From Myxococcales bacterium (GTDB taxonomy: Bacteria; Myxococcota_A; Bradymonadia; UBA7976; UBA1532): DNA of 46,832 nt. The notes beneath the pieces are model-generated. The model saw only the letters and a list, made by a program, of their open reading frames with translations. It ran no database searches and had not been told where the DNA came from. Below, one piece after another: positions 38,129 through 46,832 of the stretch (positions are counted from its first letter, which is position 1; every line of letters begins with the position of its first letter). The DNA lies in assembly GCA_002731825.1 (NCBI GenBank), contig PCCS01000050.1, forward strand, positions 1 to 46,832. The letters are read 5' to 3'. The position numbers and the translations under genes were made by a program.

Positions 38129-39982
38129 TCATTGTCGTTCGACCCGATAAACATAGTCGTTCTGGCCCTGCCCGAAGAGGATGACCTGCACTTTGTACAC
38201 ACCGGCAGTAAATCTGTTTGGCAACTGGACACTGTGGCCATTGGCCCCGTTTAAGTCGAAGCCAACCAGATTGAGGTCAGCATCATAGACCAAGAGGTCG
38301 ATATCCCCTCGAGCACTGTCAAATTCGATGCTGAAAGTGACTGACTCCGTCTCGGTCTTTGGGAGGTTAAACCAATCCTCACTTTGCGCACAAACCACCC
38401 GTTCTTGACCCATCAAGTTGCCTTGGGCGGGAAGTTCGAATGCTTGGTCTGCACTGTCATCCGGTTCAAATTGGTCATCGGCGCAACTCTGTCCTGCCGC
38501 TGAACGTGTGGCAATCCAATACTGGCCGCCATCGCGAGTGTCTTCACTCAAGTTGAGTTGTACAAAGAGATTGTCATCGACGTCCGGGTAGTCGAAGACA
38601 ACCCAAGGGGAGCCTGTATCTCGACCGAATGAGATGAATTCAAGTGGCCCTCTATTAAGTTGGCTGATTTCGGCTTCGATGCCTGGGAGCGACGTTTTCA
38701 ACAAGATGCTGCCCTCTCTGTCTCCGCGTCTTTGGCGTATCTCGTACCAATCTCCATTGCCCGGACAGAGCTGCGCTGCGATTCGAGCCCCAGATGCCCC
38801 AATGGTCGTTGCTAAATCCGGTCCATCATCTGGTTCTAAAACGTCCTCTTCACACATGATTGTTCGGTCTGTGATACTAAACGTGTACTCTATGTTTTCA
38901 GCTGTCGTTCCGAGAAAGAATCGTCGGCTGCCGAGGACGAGCTCTGCTCCTGGTTGAAGGGTGATCGTCCGACCCTGTTCAGCATCCAGCTCAGTGAGCT
39001 CTACGGGGCCGTTGGCGTCATCTAGAGCGAAAATAGGTTCATTGATGTTGTCGCCGATGGAGAAATAATCAATATCTACGAGACACAGAGAGCCAAGGAC
39101 GGGTCCAACGCGATCAATACGTGTCACCTCTGACAGTCCATTATTTGGTTCATTGGCGTCATCACCGCACATGTCAGGCTGACATGCGGTGTCTATACAG
39201 GACTCGTTCGGTGCGCAGTCATCATCGTTGGTACAGCCCACGCATAGATTCTCGCTTGTCTGGCAGACACGTCCATCACCGCAATCTAGGTCCGATAAAC
39301 ATGCGACACATTGACCTGTGTCGGGTCGACACCGTTGTGCGGCTTCACAGGGGCCGCAAATGTCCTCAGCAACGCATCGACCATCGACACAACGCTCATC
39401 AGATGCGCAGACAGGATCGCACATTTCAATCTGGGTACATTGACCATTTCTGCATTCGAGTCCAGGGGCACACTCATCGGCCGACGTGCAGGCATCGCTC
39501 GCTTGACAGCGCATGTCGACACAGACGAACCCCGAGTCACAGGCCGGGTCACAGGCACCGGCTAATGATCCAACCACAAATCGATGATAGCCGGTGTTTG
39601 GAAACGTACCGGTCCCGCCTGGACCTTTGACCACGACCCGCAGCAAAATCGCCTTATCAAGTACGCTGCCGGGCAGCTGCCCTTCCCAATAATCGGCACG
39701 GACTTTGACCATTTTAACTTTTGATGATGAGGGTGGATCTGCCGCTTCATCTCGCCATTCAGCGTATGCCCTATCAATAGCTCCCCAAGTTTGCACACTG
39801 ATGAGGTAGGGGCCTGTCCGGTCAGATGTGTCCGAGGGCACATTGACTTCAACAATATCGGGTGGCGCAAGAGTACAGCCCGTAGTCCAGATGACCTGAG
39901 CCAACAAGACTGAAATATTTAAGGTCCAGGCGCGCAAATGCTGGTCGCGTCTTCGAGTGCATTGTCGTTTTCGGTTTTCCAT
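38129..39982 (-). CDS. Cys-rich probable lipoprotein with PPC-like domains
   Basis: A 617-residue exported protein. The N-terminus is very basic, then hydrophobic, and ends in a possible lipobox TTGC (Cys36); the residues before it are poor, so lipidation is uncertain. A beta-rich domain (about 40-135) precedes a Cys-rich region (about 137-280) of short repeats such as CVDGRCV and CAPGLECRNGQC, resembling the Dickkopf N-terminal Cys pattern. The rest has three domains opening EPNNG, EPDDGPD and EPDDSAD and containing DYFSI, DWYEI and DWFNL, which is the bacterial pre-peptidase C-terminal (PPC) pattern. The start overlaps the previous gene by 64 bases and lacks a clear ribosome-binding site. 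Confidence 0.8.
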   Translation of the reverse strand: MENRKRQCTRRRDQHLRAWTLNISVLLAQVIWTTGCTLAPPDIVEVNVPSDTSDRTGPYLISVQTWGAIDRAYAEWRDEAADPPSSSKVKMVKVRADYWEGQLPGSVLDKAILLRVVVKGPGGTGTFPNTGYHRFVVGSLAGACDPACDSGFVCVDMRCQASDACTSADECAPGLECRNGQCTQIEMCDPVCASDERCVDGRCVAEDICGPCEAAQRCRPDTGQCVACLSDLDCGDGRVCQTSENLCVGCTNDDDCAPNESCIDTACQPDMCGDDANEPNNGLSEVTRIDRVGPVLGSLCLVDIDYFSIGDNINEPIFALDDANGPVELTELDAEQGRTITLQPGAELVLGSRRFFLGTTAENIEYTFSITDRTIMCEEDVLEPDDGPDLATTIGASGARIAAQLCPGNGDWYEIRQRRGDREGSILLKTSLPGIEAEISQLNRGPLEFISFGRDTGSPWVVFDYPDVDDNLFVQLNLSEDTRDGGQYWIATRSAAGQSCADDQFEPDDSADQAFELPAQGNLMGQERVVCAQSEDWFNLPKTETESVTFSIEFDSARGDIDLLVYDADLNLVGFDLNGANGHSVQLPNRFTAGVYKVQVILFGQGQNDYVYRVERQ

Positions 39983-41511
39983 AGGGGTAAGAGTACGCTC
40001 TGACAGACTGTCCCCTCAAGACAGTTTTCATCAAGATTCATTAAATCGCAGGGCTCAACGCAAAAACCCTGGTCAGAGCACCACCTAGACCGACATTCGA
40101 TATCTTGCTCACAATTGGCTCCTGGACCGCGGTCTCCCACAGCCCTCCGGCAGCGCGCTGTCCAACCGGCTCTCTGTGAATCAGGTCTTAAAACGCAGAC
40201 TTCGTCATCTACACATGGCCGACTTTCGCATTCGCTGTCGCTACCAAAATTAGGGAGACATCCAGAAAAACCGACATATGGACCAATGGCATCGTTTGCC
40301 TGTGATACCCGATAATGGACGTTCTCATAACAGACCTGTCCAAGACCACAGTGACCGTTTGCATCGGGTACACACGGACCCCAGCAGGTCGTCTCCAAAC
40401 AGACTTGGCTTTGGCAATCAGCATCATCCTGGCAGAGACTGCCAGGGCTTCGGCCAGGCGGGGTTTGTTGACATGTCAGGCGTGTCATTTGCTGAGCGAT
40501 ATTCGGGAGACAGCTACGCCCAACTGGACACTCGATGTCGTTCTGGCAGAGACCATCTTGCCCTATGCAGGAGCGTACGGTGTAGGTGACTTGTTCGACC
40601 GTCCAATCGTCAAGTGCGCATAGACCGCTTGGGCAGTCTGAGTCAGCTAGGCAAGGCCAAAAACAAAAACCGGACTCCAGGCATGCCCCAGACGAACACG
40701 CCTGGTCTTCGTTACATGGCTGATAGTCCTGCGGCCGCTCGCCCATCCTACATTGTCGCTTAGGTTGCTCTTGAACGCTAAGCTCACAATACCCGTCGTC
40801 ACAGTCAGTATGCCGTGAGCAGTCGATACTGCGACATTCACGGCTGTCTGGGTCACATACACCGGGCTGGCAATTGGGTGTGTCCAACCGACAGCCATCT
40901 CGGCATCGACCGTCATCGCAGTATTCGTTGATTTGACAATCCGCATGGGCATCGCAGTCTCGATGGATACAGTATCCAGCTTGGACATCACACACCATCG
41001 ACATGGGGCAATCGTCGGATGGCCCGCAGGCTATGATGCAATCTGTTCCATCGCAAGACGCATCGGGTACAGCACCCATATCGCCACAAAGAGTGGAATC
41101 ACAGGGGGGGGTGAGCAAACAAAGACCACGCCTTTGGTCACATGGACCAAGCGGGCAATCATTATCTGTTTGGCACTCGCCAGCGGGTATCGATTGGCAC
41201 CAACCTAAAATGCAGGTGCGGTCTTGGCCACAGATGGAATTGGCATCACATTGATAGGGTGAGCAAATAGACTGATGACAGATTTCGGTTGAAATGCAGT
41301 CAATATTTCGTTCGCACCGCTGCGGGGTGAGGCATCGGTCAAACCGACAAACCTCGCCAGGCCGGCAATCATCCTCTGTTCGGCACGCCTGATCAGATGC
41401 TGGGTCTGAGCAGTTGATGAGGGCCAACATCAGCCACATCCAATGTGTGCATCGGACGCGTATCCACCTTTTTATTGGGCGATTAGGGTGATGCCTTTTT
41501 TTCACGCCCAT
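39919..41511 (-). CDS. Cys-rich predicted lipoprotein (Dickkopf-like repeats)
   Basis: A protein of 530 residues from ATG 41511, which overlaps the MORN gene by 29 bases; GTG at 41505 is equally plausible, and the open frame reaches further up. A basic stretch and a hydrophobic segment (MWLMLALINC) end at a Cys that could be lipidated, though Asn before it is unusual. The remainder is a dense series of Cys-rich repeats of the form C-x-D-x-D-C-x-x-G-x-x-C, for example CRTEDDCRPGEVCRFDRC and CQDDADCQSQVCLETTC. All Cys are presumably disulfide-bonded outside the cytoplasm. No enzyme motif is visible. It is a distant paralogue of the next gene's Cys-rich part. Confidence 0.78.
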   Translation of the reverse strand: MGVKKRHHPNRPIKRWIRVRCTHWMWLMLALINCSDPASDQACRTEDDCRPGEVCRFDRCLTPQRCERNIDCISTEICHQSICSPYQCDANSICGQDRTCILGWCQSIPAGECQTDNDCPLGPCDQRRGLCLLTPPCDSTLCGDMGAVPDASCDGTDCIIACGPSDDCPMSMVCDVQAGYCIHRDCDAHADCQINEYCDDGRCRDGCRLDTPNCQPGVCDPDSRECRSIDCSRHTDCDDGYCELSVQEQPKRQCRMGERPQDYQPCNEDQACSSGACLESGFCFWPCLADSDCPSGLCALDDWTVEQVTYTVRSCIGQDGLCQNDIECPVGRSCLPNIAQQMTRLTCQQTPPGRSPGSLCQDDADCQSQVCLETTCWGPCVPDANGHCGLGQVCYENVHYRVSQANDAIGPYVGFSGCLPNFGSDSECESRPCVDDEVCVLRPDSQRAGWTARCRRAVGDRGPGANCEQDIECRSRWCSDQGFCVEPCDLMNLDENCLEGTVCQSVLLPLWKTENDNALEDATSICAPGP

Positions 41512-43648
41512 CGACGAAGTCCGCTTGCCGCCAGACCTGTCCATCGGGTCTCCACCAAGTCCAACGTCCAGCGCGTTTGCCCTTTTCAAATTGGCCCTCA
41601 CCTTTTTTCTGACCACCCAGATAGTAGCGTGTCCAACGTCCCGTCGCTGCTCCTGAAGCGTATGATCCAGTCTCAATTAGGCTACCATCGTCGGCCCACC
41701 AAACCCAATCACCCATTCGTACACCGGCTTTATATTGGCCCTTCGAGGCCTTTTTGCCGTTTGGATGGAAGTTGGTCCATTCACCGATTTCTTCTCCTGA
41801 CTGGTATTGCCCGCGATAGCGCACTTCCCCTGTGGTAAAGTAGCCGACCCACGCATCAGTAGGCATTCCAGCTTCATAGGAACCCCGTTGCATCGGGGTC
41901 CCATTTTCGAAAAACTCCGCCCAACGCCCGTTTTTCTGACCGTTCTCATACGAGCCTCGTCGTTCCACTCGTCCATTTGGATGCCACCAGGTCCATTGCC
42001 CGACCTCGAGGACTTTCTGGTCGCCCTTTTCTTTAGGCCGACAGATGAGGCAGCCGACCCGTCGTTGCTCCGATTCCACTGTCCATTCACCTTGCCGCTG
42101 GTCGCATTCAGCTCGGGCTTGTGACCGTTCGACTCCATTGACGTATTCGACCGAACGCCACAATTCGCCCGAGGACCACCATTCCGTCCAGACGCCGGTT
42201 TTTTGTCCGTTAAGAAACGCACCTTCGCCCATTTTTTTGCCGTTTTCATACCAGAGAGTCCAGTCGCCATCTCGCTTGTTTTTCAAGAAATGACCAGATG
42301 CCTCTGGGTGACCTTCCCAATGGTTTCGCTTCCAAAGGCCATGGCGACCTGTCGGGTCATACTGTCCCTCCCATGCGATTCGCCCATTTCGATAATAGGC
42401 TTTCCAATGGCCACTTCGGCGGCCATTTAGATAGCCACCATCGGCCTTGATTTCTCCGGTGTCATAATAGCTTTTCGCGGGTCCTGTTTTGACCCCCTCA
42501 ATCCACGTCTCCTGAATGTCCACAAGGCTCGTTTTGAAATAACGAGTCCATAGACCCGTCTTTCGGGCCCCGCTGTATCGGCCCTCTTCTTTCTTTACTC
42601 CGCCGGGGTACCAACTTGACCACAGTCCGTCTCCATCGATGACTGTCGACTCTCCGATGGATCGACCATCCACCGCTAAAAATGTATGTGTTCCCTCGGG
42701 TACGTGGTTGAAGTATGTGCCCCGTCGCAATCGCTCGCCCGTCGGATGGTACTCCTCGAAGGGACCATGTAGAAGGCCAGCCCGATAGGTCGCACTCCAC
42801 TGTTTAGATCCGTCTGCATAAACCGCTGTCCAATCCCCGACTCGGGAGGCATTGACCAGGCAGCCTTGACTTCGGTCAACATAGTCCAAGTCCCATCGGC
42901 CCCCTTTATCTCGGCATTGTTCATAGGCCGTGCCCTGCCGGACTCCTTTGTCATAAGTGACACGATTCCACTCGATTCCGTTGAGCAGATATTCGACCCA
43001 TTCACCCTGCTCTGCATCAGAAACAAACAGCCCTTCTTCCAGCTTTGGACCCTCCCTATGGAACTCTGACCAATGCCCTTCCTTCTTGCCCTTTAAGTAG
43101 CTGCCCTTCCATTCCATGTTTCCGTTGGAATACCATTTGGTCCACTCACCGTCCCGCTCGCCATCGACAAATTGACCGGTCAGTGATTGTTGGCAGTTCT
43201 GATACCATTCTTTCACAGGCCCATCGCGTTTGCCCTGATTCCAAGTCATTTCAAAACCCAGTTGGCCGCCGTCGTAGAAGCCGCTGAAGACCCCATGTTC
43301 GACACCATTCTGCATGTATCCACTGAGTCGAATGCGGCCGGATGGGTAATACTCCTTGTGCGGGCCATGATGCTCATCGCCAATCAAGTCAGCGACGATT
43401 TTCAGATACCGAACACCCTCTTCGGTGCTCTCATAGAAACGCCATGTTCCCTCAGCGATTCCCTTGATTCGACAGCCTTCCATCCGCCTATCTTGATGCC
43501 ATATGCCCTTTGCTTGGTCGCATTCGATGGGTCCTTCGATTTGTCTCGCCACCGGTTCTTTAGCCGTTTGCTTACCCGGCTTCGCAAGACTGGGGGGTGT
43601 GAGAGCAAGACCGATGAGACTCACTGTAATGTATGAATTGAGTCTCAC
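41483..43648 (-). CDS. secreted MORN-repeat protein with three Cys-bounded inserts
   Basis: A 721-residue exported protein. GTG at 43648 overlaps the TPR-gene stop (GTGA). A signal peptide covers about 1-22. The chain is built from roughly two dozen MORN_2/YwqK-like repeats, G-x-W-x-x-[WY]-[YH]-x-[ND]-G (GEWTKWYSNGNMEWKGSY, GVWTEWWSSGELW). Three extra modules of the form C-x(4)-G-x-W-x(n)-GC interrupt them at 43-59, 245-263 and 515-533, dividing the repeats into three blocks. Cys pairs would be oxidised in the periplasm or outside. The function is unknown; MORN arrays often bind lipids or scaffold proteins. Confidence 0.83.
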   Translation of the reverse strand: MRLNSYITVSLIGLALTPPSLAKPGKQTAKEPVARQIEGPIECDQAKGIWHQDRRMEGCRIKGIAEGTWRFYESTEEGVRYLKIVADLIGDEHHGPHKEYYPSGRIRLSGYMQNGVEHGVFSGFYDGGQLGFEMTWNQGKRDGPVKEWYQNCQQSLTGQFVDGERDGEWTKWYSNGNMEWKGSYLKGKKEGHWSEFHREGPKLEEGLFVSDAEQGEWVEYLLNGIEWNRVTYDKGVRQGTAYEQCRDKGGRWDLDYVDRSQGCLVNASRVGDWTAVYADGSKQWSATYRAGLLHGPFEEYHPTGERLRRGTYFNHVPEGTHTFLAVDGRSIGESTVIDGDGLWSSWYPGGVKKEEGRYSGARKTGLWTRYFKTSLVDIQETWIEGVKTGPAKSYYDTGEIKADGGYLNGRRSGHWKAYYRNGRIAWEGQYDPTGRHGLWKRNHWEGHPEASGHFLKNKRDGDWTLWYENGKKMGEGAFLNGQKTGVWTEWWSSGELWRSVEYVNGVERSQARAECDQRQGEWTVESEQRRVGCLICRPKEKGDQKVLEVGQWTWWHPNGRVERRGSYENGQKNGRWAEFFENGTPMQRGSYEAGMPTDAWVGYFTTGEVRYRGQYQSGEEIGEWTNFHPNGKKASKGQYKAGVRMGDWVWWADDGSLIETGSYASGAATGRWTRYYLGGQKKGEGQFEKGKRAGRWTWWRPDGQVWRQADFVDGREKKASP

Positions 43649-45588
43649 GGTTTTGTCTTCGCCTTTCGGGCGCGTCTTGGCCGTCCAATCAGGCTGTCGA
43701 TCGCCTGTTTTGCATCTGAGCGAATGGCGCGTCCATCAAGGCTACTGATATCACTTTGGGTCATTTCTATTTTTGGTGAGAAGGCATCGTCATGAAATGC
43801 ATCTATGGCTGCACTGATTGGATTGTCATCGTCTTCCAGTGTGGTGAGATCGAGCTTTCCACAGCCATACTTTTTTGTTCCTTCAATGCAAATTTCGATG
43901 TTTTGATCACGGTCCTCGACTCGAATTCGGAACACGGCATCGTCATCAATTCGAAGCCGTGGTGAATCGCGCAGACGGTCAGCAATATCCTCTCCCCTTG
44001 GGCCAGAGAAACTTAATTTGACTGGGAGGCGCACTCTCAGATGGCGAAGCGCTGTTGGGTATGTTTCAAGGATACGGTGAAAATGTTTGTTTGCGGCGTC
44101 AGTTTGACCCGTTTTGACCAAGGCGTCCGCCAGCCATGTGCGAATTCTAAGTCTGAGTAACTTGGTCGTCCTAGGGAGCCTCTTGAGCAGGCTTTGGCCA
44201 GCCTTGATGGCATCGATGAGACGGTCGTCGCGCCAAGCCATCTCTCCAATATAGACGTCAAGAAAAGCACCTGCCGTATCTGTGAAGTCGGTCTCTTTCG
44301 CACGCGCTTCATCGACGATTCGACTCATTACACCATGGCCTAAGACCTGTATGATATCGGCACCGAACCAAGGCATTAGATCGGTCATGTAGGGCCGAAT
44401 CACTTTTTCCAAATTATCGGGTATTGAGGCCAGTCGGATTGCTTGTCTCGCCACGGAACGCTTTGTCCGAACCAGTTTGAGTTGTTCTTTTCGTTCCGAT
44501 AGAGCGTCGAGAAACGGTCGCGCTGATGCACGTTCTCGATGCTGTTCTTGTCTCGCATTGAGGACAGACCAAGCGAGGATCTGATTGGTCAGCTCAATGG
44601 TCTCTGCAGCTGTGCTCACCATACCGGCGCGGTCCGGTTCATCGATGATTTCCTGGGCGCGTACGGCCGCTTGTTCGAAAGCCCCTAAAGCGTGCAAAAG
44701 TTCCACAAACCGAGCCCGAATGACCATTTCATTCTGCACCTTCATATCGGCTGTTCGCGGGGCCATTCTCAGCGCTTTTAGCGCGCTCAGCGATTGCTGA
44801 AATTCCCCGAACACCAAATACATGGCGGCCAATTGTGAATTGGGCGAGGTCGGGCAGCTTTTGTCTTTAGCTCGTAGAGCTGTTTGATCATGTTCGATGG
44901 TTTTTGCAAAGCGAAACGTACGTCGCGCTCCCAGTGCCAGATTGGTTGCAATGATGCAGGATTGACTGCGCGTATCTTTAAGACCACGAAGCCCCCAGGT
45001 ATAGCTTGCCTCTCTGTTACCAGCCTCTTCTTCTATGGCCATGAGGCCGTTGAATGCGCGTTCGCGGATATAGGCTTTATCGCTGGTTCGATTTTCATGG
45101 GCGATGCGCCTCGCTTCTTCGAATCGGCCTAATTTGAGAAGGGGCCAAATTCTGTAGTAGGATTTCTCTCCTTTATACTCGTCGTCATACTCCTGCAGGA
45201 TGGCCAGTTGTTCATCGCGGCGGTCTAGGTAAGCCAGAACAAACTGTTCCCGCATTAGAATTCTCCGATGCCATCTCCGCACCACGTCTTGTACTGGTGA
45301 CCGACCAAATTTATCGATCAATTGTGCCTTTGCGCGGCGGACCAAAAAGAGCCCACGGGCCAAATTGCCCTCACCTTCGCTATGGCAAACGCCAAGAACA
45401 TAGTTGGCCCAAATGCTTTCGTTTGATTTTCGTTTTAACTCCTGTTCTGCAATTCGCCGCGCGCTGGAATATTCACCCATGTCCAAATGACGCATCGCAG
45501 CGCTCTCACCCTCTTTTGAATCAGAGGATTGTCCATAGGCACTCATCGAGCTGAGCAACCAGACTGCAAGACAGAGGATAAACTTCAT
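43645..45588 (-). CDS. secreted TPR-repeat protein of unknown function
   Basis: A 647-residue exported protein with a signal peptide (about 1-19, ending SAYG-Q). TPR-like helical repeats dominate from about 30 to 515 (GEYSSARRIAEQEL, GRFEEARRIAHENR, KTGQTDAANKHFHRIL). The C-terminal 130 residues form a separate domain, with VKLSFSGPRG, FRIRVEDRDQNIEICIEG and a basic end (RPRRARKAKTK). No catalytic motif is visible. It lies between moxR (18 bases upstream) and the MORN gene (4-base overlap), which suggests that these products act together, with the TPRs as the assembly scaffold. Confidence 0.83.
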   Translation of the reverse strand: MKFILCLAVWLLSSMSAYGQSSDSKEGESAAMRHLDMGEYSSARRIAEQELKRKSNESIWANYVLGVCHSEGEGNLARGLFLVRRAKAQLIDKFGRSPVQDVVRRWHRRILMREQFVLAYLDRRDEQLAILQEYDDEYKGEKSYYRIWPLLKLGRFEEARRIAHENRTSDKAYIRERAFNGLMAIEEEAGNREASYTWGLRGLKDTRSQSCIIATNLALGARRTFRFAKTIEHDQTALRAKDKSCPTSPNSQLAAMYLVFGEFQQSLSALKALRMAPRTADMKVQNEMVIRARFVELLHALGAFEQAAVRAQEIIDEPDRAGMVSTAAETIELTNQILAWSVLNARQEQHRERASARPFLDALSERKEQLKLVRTKRSVARQAIRLASIPDNLEKVIRPYMTDLMPWFGADIIQVLGHGVMSRIVDEARAKETDFTDTAGAFLDVYIGEMAWRDDRLIDAIKAGQSLLKRLPRTTKLLRLRIRTWLADALVKTGQTDAANKHFHRILETYPTALRHLRVRLPVKLSFSGPRGEDIADRLRDSPRLRIDDDAVFRIRVEDRDQNIEICIEGTKKYGCGKLDLTTLEDDDNPISAAIDAFHDDAFSPKIEMTQSDISSLDGRAIRSDAKQAIDSLIGRPRRARKAKTKP

Positions 45589-45606
45589 CGACTTCAGACC
45601 CTCATC

Positions 45607-46623
45607 CTAAATGGTAGACCGATTGAGTGCGTCGATGGGTGCCTTGATGGCGTCCGCGAGAATATCATCCACTTGACCGGCACCGGGTACCACACTGATT
45701 CGGTGATGAAACAGATGGGGCGATAATCGCTCAATATCGCTGGGTGCAATGTAGTCCCGGCCGCGAATCACGGCGAGGGTTTGGAGAGCCGGAATCGCTT
45801 GCACGAGGGAGCGCGTCGATACGCCTTGTGCAGTTCTGGTATCGTCGCGGATGGTTCTTGCCAGGTCGACTAAGCATTCTTTGACCTCTTTGGCGACGTG
45901 AACCGATTGATGGATTGCCTGCCGAGCGCTGAGAATTGATTGTTTTGAGACGGGGTCCAGGTGGCTTTTCTGGTTTGGCGTACCCCAGGTATCCAAAACA
46001 TCTAACTCAGCATCTCGCGACACATGTTTCATACTAATTTTAAAAAGGAATCGATCCAGCTGGGCAACCGGTAGGGGATACGTGCCCACAGAATCAAGGG
46101 GGTTCTGGGTTGCGATAACGAAGAAAAGATCATCGAGTTGATAGCTGACATTATCGATGGTGACTTGACCCTCCCCCATGGATTCTAGAAGAGCCGATTG
46201 GACTTTAGGCGACGTCCGATTGATTTCATCGACCAAGACGATTTGAGCAAAGATGGGTCCGCGTCTGAAATGAAAATCATTGGTCTGGGGGTCAAAGACC
46301 ATGACCCCGGTGACATCGGACGGTAATAGATCGGGTGTAAACTGAATGCGTCGAAATGCCGCGAGGTCCGCGTCCGGGAGATCGGGTTTAAGCGCGGAGC
46401 CCAGAGCTTTTGCCAACGTTGTTTTTCCCGACCCTGGATAATCCTCAAGGAGGACATGCCCACCGCCAAAGAGAGCCACTAAAATCAGTTCAATGACGTC
46501 ATCACGGCCCATCACATCACGGGTCATAAACGCGCGAACTCGATCGACAACGTGTCCCACTTGCGCCAAGTCCATTCTGCTCATCTCGTCCTTTGGCTGC
46601 TCGCCAAGATTTAGATTATTCAT
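45607..46623 (-). CDS. MoxR-family AAA+ ATPase
   Basis: A 338-residue cytoplasmic ATPase. Walker A is YPGSGKTT (62-69) and Walker B IVLVDEINR (128-136); sensor segment ATQNPLDSVGTYPLPVAQLDRF is a MoxR hallmark. MoxR proteins act as chaperones that help assemble or activate metal-containing or periplasm-directed complexes, usually with a VWA-domain partner. I chose ATG 46623 because it forms an ATGA overlap with the truncated upstream gene; ATG 46584, with AAAGGA just ahead, is a serious alternative. No VWA partner is seen in the window; it may lie beyond the right edge. Confidence 0.92.
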   Translation of the reverse strand: MNNLNLGEQPKDEMSRMDLAQVGHVVDRVRAFMTRDVMGRDDVIELILVALFGGGHVLLEDYPGSGKTTLAKALGSALKPDLPDADLAAFRRIQFTPDLLPSDVTGVMVFDPQTNDFHFRRGPIFAQIVLVDEINRTSPKVQSALLESMGEGQVTIDNVSYQLDDLFFVIATQNPLDSVGTYPLPVAQLDRFLFKISMKHVSRDAELDVLDTWGTPNQKSHLDPVSKQSILSARQAIHQSVHVAKEVKECLVDLARTIRDDTRTAQGVSTRSLVQAIPALQTLAVIRGRDYIAPSDIERLSPHLFHHRISVVPGAGQVDDILADAIKAPIDALNRSTI

Positions 46624-46832
46624 CGTGTAAAATACCATCCGATCGGGTTCATTGTTCCCAAAGCACGTCTCCACCTAGGTAGGTTCATTTTCAATTCTGT
46701 GCCGACTTTTTTGCATTGTTCCATCATGCCCTGGCTTGTTCCAGACTCGCTTAGGCTTAAACTCAGGTGTTGTTGTGTGAGCGTCTCGAAGCTGGGTGCA
46801 AACGCTTTGACTCGGGTCGCATGGCTCTCTCT
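46620..46832 (-). CDS. 3' end of an unidentified gene, cut by the window edge
   Basis: The minus strand is open from the window edge (46832) to a TGA at 46620, giving the last 70 residues of a protein. That stop overlaps the moxR start as ATGA, the same coupling used further down the run, which is the main reason to call it a gene. The tail is basic (KKVGTELK, LPRWRRALG) with no recognisable domain. The start and identity lie outside the window. Confidence 0.5.
   Translation of the reverse strand, partial: RESHATRVKAFAPSFETLTQQHLSLSLSESGTSQGMMEQCKKVGTELKMNLPRWRRALGTMNPIGWYFTR

Noticed and set aside
39121-39630. 169-codon plus-strand open frame
   Set aside because: It lies antisense to the PPC lipoprotein gene, is rich in His and Arg from the complement of its Cys/Asp-rich codons, and lacks a ribosome-binding site.

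Overview
The window looks like a chromosomal segment of a Gram-negative deltaproteobacterial-type organism, most likely Myxococcota (perhaps Bradymonadales-like) of moderate GC. Supporting signs are an outer-membrane toolkit (LolA, LptA, LptB, a lipid A-type acyltransferase), a mannose-family PTS linked to hprK, rapZ, ptsN and rpoN, a C-terminal MYXO-CTERM-like sorting tail on a large PKD-repeat surface protein, and many lipoproteins and Cys-rich, Asp-rich secreted proteins. The lineage is inferred from gene content only. There is no rRNA, CRISPR array, phage or IS element.

Bases 1-11,000, nearly all on the minus strand, are housekeeping. In transcription order they hold tRNA-Leu, tig, clpP, clpX, lon, tRNA-Val and tRNA-Asp. 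Beside them is a five-tRNA cluster (Pro, Arg-UCU, His, Arg-UCG, Lys), then tRNA-Thr followed by amidase, rph and rdgB, and an FHA-domain sigma-54 activator behind an operator-rich promoter. lolA (+) converges on rimO (-). A 59-residue zinc-ribbon protein at 13356-13535 has its own strong promoter.

Bases 13,654-25,813 form one probable minus-strand operon in the order pyrG, acyltransferase, lptA, lptB, rpoN, ptsN, hprK, rapZ, EIIA, EIIB, EIIC, EIID, ptsH, ptsI. It combines nucleotide supply, lipopolysaccharide assembly and a complete sugar PTS. HPr keeps both the EI-phosphorylated His and the HprK-type Ser. RapZ has lost its Walker A lysine.

Bases 25,814-37,645 are plus-strand accessory genes: a TPR/PEGA membrane protein coupled to a 1214-residue thrombospondin-3/beta-propeller lipoprotein, a 591-base gap with several inverted repeats and an intrinsic terminator, the 1522-residue PKD surface protein, and a receiver-HDOD regulator.

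Bases 37,654-46,832 form a minus-strand run of coupled genes: an unidentified protein cut by the window edge, a MoxR ATPase, a secreted TPR protein, a secreted MORN-repeat protein with three Cys-bounded inserts, two Cys-rich probable lipoproteins and a secreted cupin. I do not recognise this run as a described system; it is the best candidate for one. Five promoters picked by eye share TTGACA-like -35 boxes and -10 boxes of the form TAGnnT.
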